A stretch of DNA of 64,000 bases from Halodesulfovibrio sp. MK-HDV (GCF_009914765.1 NZ_WYDS01000009.1:62001-126000); one strand, 5' to 3'. Numbered from the stretch's first letter, positions 17,179-26,000 are shown. The notes: generated by a model from the letters alone, not told the origin. Numbers and translations: made by a program.

Positions 17179-17850
17179 CTATAATTTAGGCTGGTTACAC
17201 CACTCGATAAGCGTTTCTTTAACTCTGTCAAAATCATCGATATGAATACCACGTAACTTAGCGTTTTTATACGCCCAAAATGGAATTCCGGCTCTTTTTG
17301 CCGCTTCTTCATCGACGATACTGTCACCAATGAATACAACCCTGTCAGAAGTTTCGTGCCACACTTTCATAATTTCAAGTGCGCCCTCAGGGTGTGGCTT
17401 GCTCTCCACCTTAGCAGCAGTCATCACAGGATGAAAGAACTCATTCATATCATGCTGTTCTAGTACCATTTCCATGGTGTTAGAACGGTTTGTAAATACC
17501 GCAAGCTTAATACCAAGCTCTACAGCCGTCTCTAAAAGCTCATATAAGCCGAGTTCCGGCGTCATAAGCGGTAGGACAGTCTTGATGTAGTTAACCTGCT
17601 TTTGTGCCTCAGGAATCAGATGATGCTTCTCTTTCGGCACTATGGCTTCATAAAATCCCATCACTGAGGAATAATGCGCCACATCTTCCTGTTCGGCGGT
17701 CAACGGAGGCATATCTAAAACATCAAGTACCTGATTATAGTATCCAATATTACAAGCACGTGTGTCAAACATCACTCCGTCACAATCAAAGATGAGACCA
17801 CCAAGCCCGTTCGGAAACATGTCGTCTAATAATTCTGGCGTAAAATTCAT
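17179..17850 (-). CDS. HAD-superfamily phosphatase (phosphoglycolate phosphatase-like)
   Basis: About 223 residues with all four HAD motifs: FDCDGVMFDT (nucleophile and acid Asp), FTNRSN (motif II), Lys in VESKPHPEGAL (motif III) and FIGDSIVDEEAAKRAG (motif IV). A helical cap domain lies after motif I, as in Gph/PGMB-like enzymes. It should hydrolyse a small phosphorylated metabolite in the cytoplasm; the substrate is unknown. Start uncertain: this ATG, or a GTG nine bases upstream, neither with a strong ribosome site. Likely monocistronic. Confidence 0.85.
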   Translation of the reverse strand: MNFTPELLDDMFPNGLGGLIFDCDGVMFDTRACNIGYYNQVLDVLDMPPLTAEQEDVAHYSSVMGFYEAIVPKEKHHLIPEAQKQVNYIKTVLPLMTPELGLYELLETAVELGIKLAVFTNRSNTMEMVLEQHDMNEFFHPVMTAAKVESKPHPEGALEIMKVWHETSDRVVFIGDSIVDEEAAKRAGIPFWAYKNAKLRGIHIDDFDRVKETLIEWCNQPKL

Positions 17851-18133
17851 TCTCGTCACGTCCGCTCTTCGCGCATCTTATGGCTGACAGCAAAAATTCG
17901 AAATCTGCAAGCTAACCTGTGCACCCTGCTACCGTTTGGCAACAAAATAATGCTATGGTTATAGAGAAAATTACGGCTCGAAAAAACACTAGATCAAAAT
18001 ATACTTAGAAGTATGTGAGAATCTGACATCATTAGATAAATACCATATTTCAACAGCCAATATATCAAGTTTTTTCGATGCTAGCCCTTTAAAGATAAAG
18101 ATCACAGGCAAATTCTTTTTTGCTATTAGTCCG

Positions 18134-18994
18134 TTACGCTACTGTAAAAATTTCTAATGTGCGATTCAGATTGTCTCTGCCTTTCGGCGCACGTGTGTGT
18201 CCCAATAATGCATATGCCTTTACAGAGTACAACTTCCAACCGTTTTCTTGGGAAAGTGAAAACCCGTACTCTTCAACAGCTACAGAATCTGGAGTGATAT
18301 CCTTACCAACTTCGGTAAGTACATCCACAAGTTCTTTCTTTACCGCAATAAACCGAGCGTGCTCCGGTGCAAACTCAACGATTGCACTTGCCACAGCACG
18401 CCACGGCACCCCTAAATCTTCTTCCACATCACCCGACAAGGCTGCCTTGGGATCAATCCCCGGGAGTTCTTCCAGATCATCCTCATCAGTGATACCAAGA
18501 ATCGCATCCATGTTGGCGCTGGATGCTGTAAATTTGTCTTTTAGCGCTGCAAGCTCAGCCACACGACTTTCCATGTCCCATGCTAGCAGTAGTGTTTTTT
18601 GTGCTGCAATACGCACTTGTAATGCCATGTCCACAACAGGCTCATCTTTCTTTGCCGGTGCGAAAACACCTGTCGCTACAAAAGCATCAAGGTCTGCAAA
18701 TTCGTCTGCTAGTGGTTTGGGAGTTTCTTTCTTTGTAGACTTCTCCGCGAGCACCACACCGGACATATCGCGGGCACTTCGAAATGAGAACCCGTACTGA
18801 AGCAACTCATGCAACTGGCCGCGTGCATCCGCCGGACTCATCGGAAGTTCCGGAGATACAAAGAAGGAGGCACCGGTAGCTTCGCGTAGCCCAGGCGAGC
18901 AAAACAGCACTCCCTCAGGTAACGCAGTCGCCACGTGCTGTGGCTGAACTGCCGGAATAACAAGAGTAACTTTTTTCGATTCAGATGCGCTCAT
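18134..18994 (-). CDS. Hypothetical protein, last gene of a three-gene operon
   Basis: 286 residues, not recognised. It is soluble and Ala/Glu-rich. An N-terminal beta-like part (VTLVIPAVQPQHVATALPEG) contains the only clear cysteine (VLFCSPGL); a helical middle (VDMALQVRIAAQKTLLLAWD, then an acidic loop DEDDLEELPGID) follows, and the C-terminus ends with AYALLGHTRAPKGRD. AGGTGA precedes the ATG. It starts 12 bases after a Cys-rich gene, which itself starts three bases after the flavoprotein-rhodanese gene, so it probably serves the same unknown redox or sulfur-linked process. Confidence 0.75.
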   Translation of the reverse strand: MSASESKKVTLVIPAVQPQHVATALPEGVLFCSPGLREATGASFFVSPELPMSPADARGQLHELLQYGFSFRSARDMSGVVLAEKSTKKETPKPLADEFADLDAFVATGVFAPAKKDEPVVDMALQVRIAAQKTLLLAWDMESRVAELAALKDKFTASSANMDAILGITDEDDLEELPGIDPKAALSGDVEEDLGVPWRAVASAIVEFAPEHARFIAVKKELVDVLTEVGKDITPDSVAVEEYGFSLSQENGWKLYSVKAYALLGHTRAPKGRDNLNRTLEIFTVA

Positions 18995-19006
18995 TAAGTC
19001 ACCTAA

Positions 19007-19423
19007 TTATCGTGAACAGCCAGAGACTGCTCCAGAGGTTTGAGAATGTTTGTACCGGCGGCAAACGCCGGTACAAACAGGTAAAGTCAATACACAAATC
19101 AGGTTCAATTCATAACAACAGTCTGTAAGATTGCTATCATTCGCACATTGTTTACACGCGTCTGAACAATATTCAGAACAGAGTGTTCCCGCCGGAGGCA
19201 GCTCGGCCTCGTGGACATCCCACAAAGTTGCAGCCTGATCATCATCCAGAGAAAACCGATCCGCCCGGTCAACGAATTCATCGTATGCCTGCAGAAAACG
19301 AGTAATCTCAGAACACGTCCACTCAATGTGATCTCCGGGATTCACATGCTCTTCATACAGGCAATGCCCCTGTTGATAAAAAGCACAGTTTATTCCGGGT
19401 AATTTTTGAACCTGAGCGACCAT
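19007..19423 (-). CDS. Cys-rich hypothetical protein, middle gene of the three-gene operon
   Basis: 138 residues with over a dozen cysteines in two groups: an N-terminal C-x7-C-x16-C set (GINCAFYQQGHCLYEE ... WTC) and a denser C-terminal set (TLCSEYCSDACKQC, CCYEL, ICVLTLPVCTGVC). The spacing suggests metal or iron-sulfur binding, but no named family is recognised. Its ribosome site AAAGGA overlaps the stop of the upstream oxidoreductase gene. A 13-bp perfect hairpin lies within the last 25 codons. The change in composition of the C-terminal 20 residues leaves open a frameshift near the end. Confidence 0.7.
   Translation of the reverse strand: MVAQVQKLPGINCAFYQQGHCLYEEHVNPGDHIEWTCSEITRFLQAYDEFVDRADRFSLDDDQAATLWDVHEAELPPAGTLCSEYCSDACKQCANDSNLTDCCYELNLICVLTLPVCTGVCRRYKHSQTSGAVSGCSR
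19048..19078. repeat. Perfect 13-bp stem hairpin inside a coding region
   Basis: GTTTGTACCGGCG and its exact complement are separated by GCAAA, inside the 3' end of the Cys-rich gene. There is no T-run on either side, so it is unlikely to terminate. It may affect mRNA stability or translation of the last gene of the operon, which starts 54 bases downstream. Confidence 0.7.
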
Positions 19424-19426
19424 AAG

Positions 19427-21052
19427 CTATCCTTTAACGAGATCGTACGGCCATAATTCCATGCCGCCATCAAGTACATAAAGGCTTTTTGCGCCGAGAC
19501 CATAAAGGTAACAGGCTATGGAATACGGAATATCAGAGTTATGGCTTACAATCACCAATGGGGTAAAGCGCGGAACTTCGTCCTGCAAACGCTTTTTAAG
19601 CTGAGTGAACGGTATGTTGTAAGCATCTTCAATATGTCCGTTACGCCATGCAATCTGGTCACGCAGATCAAGAACGAAGAACTTAGCCCCCGCCTCACGT
19701 GAAGCAATCAATTCGGCAGGAGAAATGCCAAAAATACGCTCTTCAAGCTTGTTAGAAAGCATTGAAGCAGCCTTATTCAACATCATACCGCCAGCGGCCA
19801 TATCAACGCAGGAAAGCGCCTGTACGGTCATATTGCTGGCAAGTGCTACAGCTGTGCCCGCGGCTACACCATCTATCCAACCGGCATCAAGTGCGCCGCA
19901 AACCTGTGCACCAAGCACGACACCGGTCGCCTTGTCACAGACCATCTTAACAACAGCTTTAGCAGCAATACCTGCAAGAACTGGAGCTGCGTCAAACATA
20001 ACGAACTCCGGATCGTAACCGGCAACAGTTGCTTCATTCTGAGTAAGACCAGTACGGAAAACAACGCAGTCTGCTGCCTGATAGCGGGAAGTAGCACAAC
20101 TACCAGTCCATGTTACAGGCTGTTCCAGTGCAATAGCACTCAGCACACGCCCCTGAGCGATAAGGGAATCCACAGAGCTCGCTTCGAAAGGAGCATTTGA
20201 CTTCCCAGCCACTTCAGTACGTTTAACAGCAACAGCTGAACCGAAAAGATGTACCCCATCAAGTCCGCATGAAAAATCTTCATTAACAGAGATGAAACCG
20301 GAAGGATCAAGGTCAATGCCCTGCTCTGCAATAATTGGATGCACAGCACGAGGAGTATCGGCCCAGAAGAAAACATCGCCTTCAACAACTTCAGAACCGC
20401 AGGCTAATGCACGAACATCACCTTCTGCGTTTAATTCCGGAGTCACTGCCGTCTCTGTCATAGGGACAACACGAACTTTGCCCTCTGCACCAGCTTCAAC
20501 TTTGTTGCTCACCACATGCCAGAATTCCGGATCGAACTCTGCACATTCGGAGCGAGCCCACGTTACAGATACGCCAGCAGCAACAAGCGGATCAATAAGG
20601 GACATTGCATGAGCGCCGCCGTAGACTACAGCAGTCTTCGGCTTGTAGCTTTCCAGCCATTCATCCACGAGACCTGCTTGTTCAAGTGGCCAAGGAATAA
20701 CATTCTGTGCTCCACGAATAGCACGAGGCAATCTTGGTGCCGCATCAATTTCCATAATCAGCGTAGTGTAGCGGATTGGAATACTGCCCTGCGGGGAAGA
20801 AGCGTGAACGGTTTTGTTTTCAAAATCTAATTCCATGGAAGCCATCGGAAGCACGCTAAGCTGTTTAGCATCAAGCAAAACAGATGAAACGTGTACCATA
20901 GGGTTGCATTTTCCAAATACACCCTCTTTGGAACCTTCTTCAACTTCAATAGGAACAAGTAGGTTTACCTCAGCAGACGGAGCCTGCCTTTTAATGCGCG
21001 CAGCGGTCTTTGCACCTGCAAGACCAGAACTTATAATAACAATACGTTCCAT
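19427..21052 (-). CDS. FAD/NAD(P)-dependent oxidoreductase fused to a rhodanese-like domain lacking the catalytic Cys
   Basis: 541 residues. An N-terminal pyridine nucleotide-disulfide oxidoreductase part (dinucleotide loop IISSGLAGAKTAARI, a single redox-type Cys at about 49 in VFGKCNPM) has the size and order of coenzyme A disulfide reductase-rhodanese fusions. A C-terminal rhodanese domain (about 455-541) reads FFVLDLRDQIAWRNGHIEDAYNIP and VLDGGMELW, but its active-site loop is IVSHNSDIPYS, with no cysteine. The rhodanese domain should therefore bind rather than transfer sulfur. Head of a three-gene operon; GAGGAAG precedes the ATG. A sulfur or thiol redox role is likely, not proven. Confidence 0.85.
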   Translation of the reverse strand: MERIVIISSGLAGAKTAARIKRQAPSAEVNLLVPIEVEEGSKEGVFGKCNPMVHVSSVLLDAKQLSVLPMASMELDFENKTVHASSPQGSIPIRYTTLIMEIDAAPRLPRAIRGAQNVIPWPLEQAGLVDEWLESYKPKTAVVYGGAHAMSLIDPLVAAGVSVTWARSECAEFDPEFWHVVSNKVEAGAEGKVRVVPMTETAVTPELNAEGDVRALACGSEVVEGDVFFWADTPRAVHPIIAEQGIDLDPSGFISVNEDFSCGLDGVHLFGSAVAVKRTEVAGKSNAPFEASSVDSLIAQGRVLSAIALEQPVTWTGSCATSRYQAADCVVFRTGLTQNEATVAGYDPEFVMFDAAPVLAGIAAKAVVKMVCDKATGVVLGAQVCGALDAGWIDGVAAGTAVALASNMTVQALSCVDMAAGGMMLNKAASMLSNKLEERIFGISPAELIASREAGAKFFVLDLRDQIAWRNGHIEDAYNIPFTQLKKRLQDEVPRFTPLVIVSHNSDIPYSIACYLYGLGAKSLYVLDGGMELWPYDLVKG

Positions 21053-21206
21053 TTTAACACTTCCTCTTTTCTTAAAAACTTAACAAACGGAGTACTGCCG
21101 TTTTTCCGTTTGTTATTCGACATATTACGGGAAACAGCACGAGAACAACCCCTTGACCTTGCTGGCCCCCGTGTGTATAGCGGCTTCATATCCTATGGAG
21201 GGAACT

Positions 21207-21395
21207 ATGTTCGGTATCGGTATTCCAGAATTATTAGTTATTCTTGTCCTCGTCCTACTCGTCTTCGGAGCGAATAAGCTTCCTGAGATCGGTGGCGGAC
21301 TTGGCCGTGCCATTAAAAATTTCAAAAAGGCGACTAATGAGCCTGATGAAATCGATGTCACTCCATCTTCCGAAAAGAAGAAAGACGAAGACTAG
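21207..21395 (+). CDS. tatA: Twin-arginine translocase subunit TatA
   Basis: 62 residues: the short membrane helix [26 protein letters not shown] with the FGxxKLPEIG hinge, the amphipathic helix [12 protein letters not shown] and an acidic tail. TatA oligomers help form the pore that exports folded, RR-signal proteins. GGAGGG is four bases before the ATG; an in-frame upstream ATG would add a non-TatA extension. tatB and tatC are not adjacent. Confidence 0.95.
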   Translation: MFGIGIPELLVILVLVLLVFGANKLPEIGGGLGRAIKNFKKATNEPDEIDVTPSSEKKKDED

Positions 21396-21416
21396 CAAGC
21401 TGTTTTTAAGCTTACA

Positions 21417-21451
21417 AAAAATCCCGAAGTACTCAGTACTTCGGGATTTTT
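21417..21451 (+). terminator. Bidirectional terminator between tatA and a convergent gene
   Basis: Near-perfect inverted repeat of 17 bases around one central base (AATCCCGAAGTACT and complement), with A-run and T-run ends. Confidence 0.92.
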
Positions 21452-21465
21452 GTATTTAAAAGAGC

Positions 21466-22395
21466 CTACTCGGCAGCTGGCTGAAACTCGTATGTCAACC
21501 CGCGTCCATTTACGTACTCAGATAATTTTGAAAGAACCAGATCAATATTTTTGGATTCCACGACCCAGCGTGCTGACACCGAGTCTGACTGAACCACCAC
21601 CGCCTCTAATCGTGCGCCAGCAGCAGAGCCTACCCAGCCTCTCAGCACCCTGTCGAAGGCTTCGACTCCGTCAGGGAATAACCAGCCACGAACTTGAAGA
21701 ACACCGCGTTGGGCATTCCCCACAGGTTGCGGGTTTGAGCTTTGTGAAAAATATTGTCCCCACACACTGTACCATGCTGCATCCAAATCTTTGGATTCAG
21801 CAGATATAGGGGCACCTGCTCCCTGTAAAGACAGCTCCCACTTATTTCCAACGGTATTCATTACTAGAATAAGCGAGGAATTGTAGTCTGGACGCAAACC
21901 ATACAACTGGTGAAGACGTCCTAACTGTTCCCATGTCTCACTCTGTACACCGGAGTACTGTGGGTTATACACAACAGGGGTAGTCTTGGTGTTAAAGAAA
22001 CCAAGACGCTTTATCACAGATGTTAATGAAGAACGGTTTACAGAAACTTCCACGGACATTTCCTGCCCATATCCATCTGCCATATGCGTGGACCCCAACT
22101 CACGATAGCTTAAAACATATGTTTTTGCTTTCGGAGCCAGAAACTTACGCAGCTCTTCTTTTCGGACATCCGTAATGGGATAGCCTATAATTTCAAGCGA
22201 TTCGTCAAACACAGCATTTACAAAGACTCTCTGTAACGCAACAGAACGAGACCGAACTGTATACGCGCCTTCCTCAGCACCATCAGGAACTGATTCATAC
22301 CAGACAGACTGCGCAACACGAGCCTGAACAAGCGAACTAAACATAAGCACAGTCGCTAACGCTATACCAACAAGAACTAATTTTTGTTTTATCAT
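21466..22395 (-). CDS. Exported hypothetical protein, DUF2066-like
   Basis: 309 residues. A signal peptide (MIKQKLVLVGIALATVLMF, cleavage near VQA) is followed by a domain with SRSVALQRVFVNAV, YVLSYREL and VSVNRSSLTSVIKRLGFF. This spacing is loosely like DUF2066, whose members are periplasmic and of unknown role; the match is tentative. Only the exported nature is firm. It is the gene upstream on the minus strand of the tatA-convergent terminator and is separated from purM by another terminator, so it stands alone. Confidence 0.7.
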   Translation of the reverse strand: MIKQKLVLVGIALATVLMFSSLVQARVAQSVWYESVPDGAEEGAYTVRSRSVALQRVFVNAVFDESLEIIGYPITDVRKEELRKFLAPKAKTYVLSYRELGSTHMADGYGQEMSVEVSVNRSSLTSVIKRLGFFNTKTTPVVYNPQYSGVQSETWEQLGRLHQLYGLRPDYNSSLILVMNTVGNKWELSLQGAGAPISAESKDLDAAWYSVWGQYFSQSSNPQPVGNAQRGVLQVRGWLFPDGVEAFDRVLRGWVGSAAGARLEAVVVQSDSVSARWVVESKNIDLVLSKLSEYVNGRGLTYEFQPAAE

Positions 22396-22477
22396 ATTGA
22401 ATCTACTGTATGCCTTACAATTTCAGTTGTCCAAATGTACTGTATCGTGCTGTAAAACACCAGAGTTATATATACAG

Positions 22478-22514
22478 AAAAAGGCCGGACACCTAAAAGG
22501 AGTCCGGCCTTTAT
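22478..22514 (-). terminator. Terminator after purM
   Basis: AAAGGCCGGAC/GTCCGGCCTTT stem, 11-base loop, T-run on the minus strand. Confidence 0.9.
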
Positions 22515-22540
22515 TGCAATAGCTAAAAAGCTAACATTGC

Positions 22541-23596
22541 TTATGCAAAAACTATATTAACCTGTTCTGCTTCCAGATCATCGCGCTTTTCAATGCTGCC
22601 GATAACCCAGGCATCCTGATTCATTGCTTCAAGACGGGACATAACTTCATCCTTCTCTTGAGCACTGACAATAATCGCATATCCGATACCACAGTTAAAT
22701 ATCTGCAGCATTTCCGGCCAGCTCAATTCGCCCTGTTCTTTCAACCAGTTAAACACTGGAAGAATATCCCAAGAACCAAAAGAGATAGATGCACGTACGG
22801 ACTTTGGAAGCACACGTGGAATGTTATCGTAGAAACCACCGCCGGTCACATGTACCATACCCTTGAGATTGAAGTCCCTCATGAGCACGCCTACAGCTTC
22901 TGTATAAATTGCGGTTGGTTTAAGCAAAACTTCAGAAACGGGCTCTTCTGTACCCGGCATCATATCGTCGCCGGAAAGTCCACTTTCTTCAAAAATTTTA
23001 CGTACGAGAGTGTATCCATTAGAATGGACACCGGTAGAGCCAATACCAATAATCGCATCACCGACACGAATATTGGATCCGTCTACAATGTTAGCATTGT
23101 CTACAATACCAACACAGAATCCAGCAAGGTCGTACTCGCCTTCTTCATACATATCCGCCATTTCTGCGGTCTCACCGCCAAGCAGTGCCATTTTAGACTT
23201 ACGACAACCAGCCGCAACGCCCGCTACTACCTGCTCGGCTTTATCCACATCGAGTTTACCTGTGGCGAAATAATCAAGGAAAAAGAGTGGCTTTGCACCC
23301 TGAACCAGAATATCATTAACGCTCATGGCAACAAGGTCGATACCTACAGTATCATGCTTGTCGAACATGAAGGCTAACTTGAGCTTAGTTCCAACACCAT
23401 CGGTTCCGGACACGAGTACTGGTTCTTCCATACCCGACAGATCCGGTTTGAATAAGCCACCGAAGCCGCCAATATCCGAAAGCACACCTTTCGTATGGGT
23501 ATCAGCTACAACGTGTTTAATTCTATCAACAAGGGCGTTTCCTGCATTAATATCAACACCTGCTTCGGTATACGCTCTTGAACGATCTTCAGACAT
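22541..23596 (-). CDS. purM: Phosphoribosylformylglycinamidine cyclo-ligase (AIR synthetase)
   Basis: 351 residues, standard length. N-terminal YTEAGVDINAGNALVDRIK, the ATP-binding VSGTDGVGTKLKLAF, VAMSVNDILVQGAKPLFFLDY, ALLGGETAEM and GIGSTGVHSNGYTLVRKI are diagnostic. It closes the imidazole ring (FGAM + ATP to AIR) in purine synthesis. AAGGAG is six bases before the ATG chosen; the longer upstream frame has no site. Monocistronic. Confidence 0.97.
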   Translation of the reverse strand: MSEDRSRAYTEAGVDINAGNALVDRIKHVVADTHTKGVLSDIGGFGGLFKPDLSGMEEPVLVSGTDGVGTKLKLAFMFDKHDTVGIDLVAMSVNDILVQGAKPLFFLDYFATGKLDVDKAEQVVAGVAAGCRKSKMALLGGETAEMADMYEEGEYDLAGFCVGIVDNANIVDGSNIRVGDAIIGIGSTGVHSNGYTLVRKIFEESGLSGDDMMPGTEEPVSEVLLKPTAIYTEAVGVLMRDFNLKGMVHVTGGGFYDNIPRVLPKSVRASISFGSWDILPVFNWLKEQGELSWPEMLQIFNCGIGYAIIVSAQEKDEVMSRLEAMNQDAWVIGSIEKRDDLEAEQVNIVFA

Positions 23597-23685
23597 TATC
23601 TGCTCCTTGATACTAGTATGATAACAAGATCCTTCGGGAAGCCCGTACATAGGTCTTTACGAAATAAAGAGCAAGGGAGAAACTC

Positions 23686-24006
23686 ATGCACCGTACCCCC
23701 ATTACAACCAATACCTCATTCATTATAAAACGCGCGCTATACATGCTTTTTACAGCCACAATATGTGTAATAGTGCTTGCACCTTCTCTCACTTTTGCCA
23801 AAAAATATCCTAATGTTCACAGAAAGGACAAAGTCATTGGCACGGACTCTTCCGGCATTATTATCAAAGAAGAGTCTCGCAGTGGTGATAGAATCATTCG
23901 AGTGAAGCCAGAAAAACAAAAAGAAGAAGATTGTAACAAATACACTGACGGTCAGTATCCAATCATTATTGAGCTGAAACCGGACATTTCAAATTACAAA
24001 AAGTAG
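23686..24006 (+). CDS. Exported small hypothetical protein
   Basis: 106 residues with a long N-terminal hydrophobic segment (ALYMLFTATICVIVLAPSLTFA) that looks like a signal peptide or anchor. A basic, Lys/Glu-rich mature part of about 65 residues follows, with one cysteine (KEEDCNKY). The family is not recognised. AAGGGAG precedes the ATG by six bases. It sits just before amrS with only a six-base gap and is likely co-transcribed. Confidence 0.7.
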   Translation: MHRTPITTNTSFIIKRALYMLFTATICVIVLAPSLTFAKKYPNVHRKDKVIGTDSSGIIIKEESRSGDRIIRVKPEKQKEEDCNKYTDGQYPIIIELKPDISNYKK

Positions 24007-24012
24007 GTGACT

Positions 24013-25053
24013 ATGCATCCTGCCAAACTATGGAGACCCCTGGGTGAATCAGACGGTTCTGCGCCTACCAATGTTCAGTGCAGACTATGCAGCCACTTTT
24101 GCAAAATCAAGCCGGACAATATCGGCATCTGCGGTGTGCGCAAGAACGTTAACGGCAAGCTGTACACCCTTGTATACGACAGAGTAGCAGCCGCCAATTT
24201 AGATCCTATTGAAAAAAAGCCTTTGTACCATTTCCTACCCGGAACCAACACGTTTTCATTCGGGACTGTAGGATGCAACTTGGCGTGTTCATTTTGCCAG
24301 AACTATTCGCTCTCAACAACGCCTCGACTAACAGGTAACATTACAGGGCAACTTACAAGACCAGAACAAATTGTGGCACTAGCACTTGAATCTGGCGCGA
24401 AGTCCATTTCGTACACGTACTCTGAGCCAACTGTATTTTTCGAACTCGTGGTCGAAACTGCAAAACTTGCTATTGATCATGGGTTAAAAAATGTTCTGGT
24501 ATCCAATGGGTTTCAATCACCTGAATGCCTTGCAGAGCTGAAAGACCTTATTCACGCCTGCAATATAGATCTTAAAGCCGCCACAGAATCCTTCTACCAT
24601 AACATTTGCGGAGCACATATTCGTCCAGTTCTGCGCAATTTAAAAACTATTCGTCAAATGGGTTGGTGGCTGGAAGTGGCAACCCTGCTTGTGCCAAAAG
24701 AAAATGATGCCAAAGAAGAACTCGAAACCCTTGCCTGTTTTATTAATGATGAACTCGGCAGTGACACCCCGTGGCACATCACCCGATTCCATCCGACATA
24801 TAAAATGCAAGACCACATTGCGACTCCAATAGAAACTTTAGAACAGGCCGCAGCTATTGGCAAAAAAGCCGGTCTCAATTATGTGTACGTAGGAAACATC
24901 CAAGGACACAACGGGCGCGACACACAATGCCCTTCGTGTGGCTGCACAGTCATACACCGCAAGGGGTACACTGCAGCCAAGAACGATTATTCTAACTGTC
25001 CGTCCTGCAAGGCACATATCGCAGGCGTATGGAGTACTCATGATTCTCGTTAA
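24013..25053 (+). CDS. amrS: AmmeMemoRadiSam system radical SAM enzyme
   Basis: 346 residues. The radical SAM motif CNLACSFCQNYSLS (C-x3-C-x2-C) is at about residues 90-97, preceded by the N-terminal Cys region CRLCSHFCKIKPDNIGICGV. The C-terminus carries a two-CxxC zinc-ribbon-like element (CPSCGC ... CPSCKAH). AmrS proteins are named for frequent linkage with MEMO1 and AMMECR1 domains; neither neighbour is present here. The reaction is uncertain. The ATG follows AGGTGA; a GTG two codons upstream overlaps that site. The 3' end overlaps the adenosyltransferase gene by 14 bases. Confidence 0.9.
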   Translation: MHPAKLWRPLGESDGSAPTNVQCRLCSHFCKIKPDNIGICGVRKNVNGKLYTLVYDRVAAANLDPIEKKPLYHFLPGTNTFSFGTVGCNLACSFCQNYSLSTTPRLTGNITGQLTRPEQIVALALESGAKSISYTYSEPTVFFELVVETAKLAIDHGLKNVLVSNGFQSPECLAELKDLIHACNIDLKAATESFYHNICGAHIRPVLRNLKTIRQMGWWLEVATLLVPKENDAKEELETLACFINDELGSDTPWHITRFHPTYKMQDHIATPIETLEQAAAIGKKAGLNYVYVGNIQGHNGRDTQCPSCGCTVIHRKGYTAAKNDYSNCPSCKAHIAGVWSTHDSR

Positions 25054-25543
25054 TACCGGAAACGGTAAGGGAAAAACAACAGCATCTGTCGGCCAGGCCA
25101 TTCGCGCACTGGGACAGGAACACACAGTGGCATTCGGTCAATTTATGAAGCGGGACAATCAGGCTGGCGAGCAGTACATGCTGCGCAAGCTATTGGGCGA
25201 TCTCTTCTTTGCACCGGGCGATGGCTTTTTGACTAAGCCGGAACAATTTCCAAAGCATCGGGCAAGTTCTGAAAAACTTATCTGGTGGGCAAAGGAACGG
25301 ATTCTGGACGTTGATATGCTTATTCTCGATGAAGCGCTCTACGCTCTTTCCTCTAAACTTATTACACGTGAAGAGCTGGAAGAATTAGTAGCATTAGCAA
25401 GGAATAACGACACCCACTTAGTACTTTCAGGTAGAAATGCTCCACAGTGGCTTATTGATGAAGCAGACCTTGTTACCGAGATGACAGAAGTTAAGCATCA
25501 TTATAAAGCGGGCATCCCAGCACAAAAGGGAATAGAATTTTAA
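25040..25543 (+). CDS. cobO: ATP:corrinoid adenosyltransferase (BtuR/CobO/CobA family)
   Basis: 167 residues with the unusual P-loop NTGNGKGKTTASVGQAIRA at the N-terminus, MLILDEALYAL and the family ending LVLSGRNAPQWLIDEADLVT followed by EM and AQKGIEF. It transfers the adenosyl group of ATP to cob(I)alamin or cobinamide to make coenzyme B12. It starts at an ATG five bases after GGAG inside the end of amrS, so the two are translationally coupled. Confidence 0.92.
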   Translation: MILVNTGNGKGKTTASVGQAIRALGQEHTVAFGQFMKRDNQAGEQYMLRKLLGDLFFAPGDGFLTKPEQFPKHRASSEKLIWWAKERILDVDMLILDEALYALSSKLITREELEELVALARNNDTHLVLSGRNAPQWLIDEADLVTEMTEVKHHYKAGIPAQKGIEF

Positions 25544-25564
25544 CATAAATTTATACATTTCCTC

Positions 25565-25593
25565 TTGCCAGCAAGAGAAGATTCCCCTAAAAA
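25565..25593 (+). promoter_or_regulatory. Promoter of tRNA-Pro copy 1
   Basis: TTGCCA, 17 bases, TAAAAA; 11 bases to the tRNA, with GC-rich CGCGA just before it. This upstream sequence differs most from the other five copies. Confidence 0.65.
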
Positions 25594-25604
25594 CTTCTTC
25601 GCGA

Positions 25605-25681
<77 letters not shown>

Positions 25682-25690
25682 CGAATATTT

Positions 25691-25719
25691 AGCTCACAGT
25701 GAAAACTGTGAGCTTTTTT
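25691..25719 (+). terminator. Terminator of tRNA-Pro copy 1
   Basis: 10-bp stem AGCTCACAGT/ACTGTGAGCT capped by tetraloop GAAA, then T-run. Confidence 0.92.
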
Positions 25720-25874
25720 CGTTTTCAGCCATGAAACACCTCGACTGCTCGATTCTTCACCTCAATTCTCTATAGTCCATGAACACTTCTCAACACATTC
25801 ACTCTATTTTTCTTTGAGCCTCAATCAAAAACAGTTCTAAAATGCACTAATTTGAACTTTTCTGCATTTTTTCC

Positions 25875-25903
25875 TTGCAAGTCGCATGAGTTTTCCTTAG
25901 TAC
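25875..25903 (+). promoter_or_regulatory. Promoter of tRNA-Pro copy 2
   Basis: TTGCAA, 17 bases, TAGTAC; preceded by a T-rich block (TGCATTTTTT) shared with other copies; CGCGA discriminator before the tRNA. Confidence 0.75.
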
Positions 25904-25914
25904 TTCTTTCGCGA

Positions 25915-25991
<77 letters not shown>

Positions 25992-26000
25992 CGATTATTT

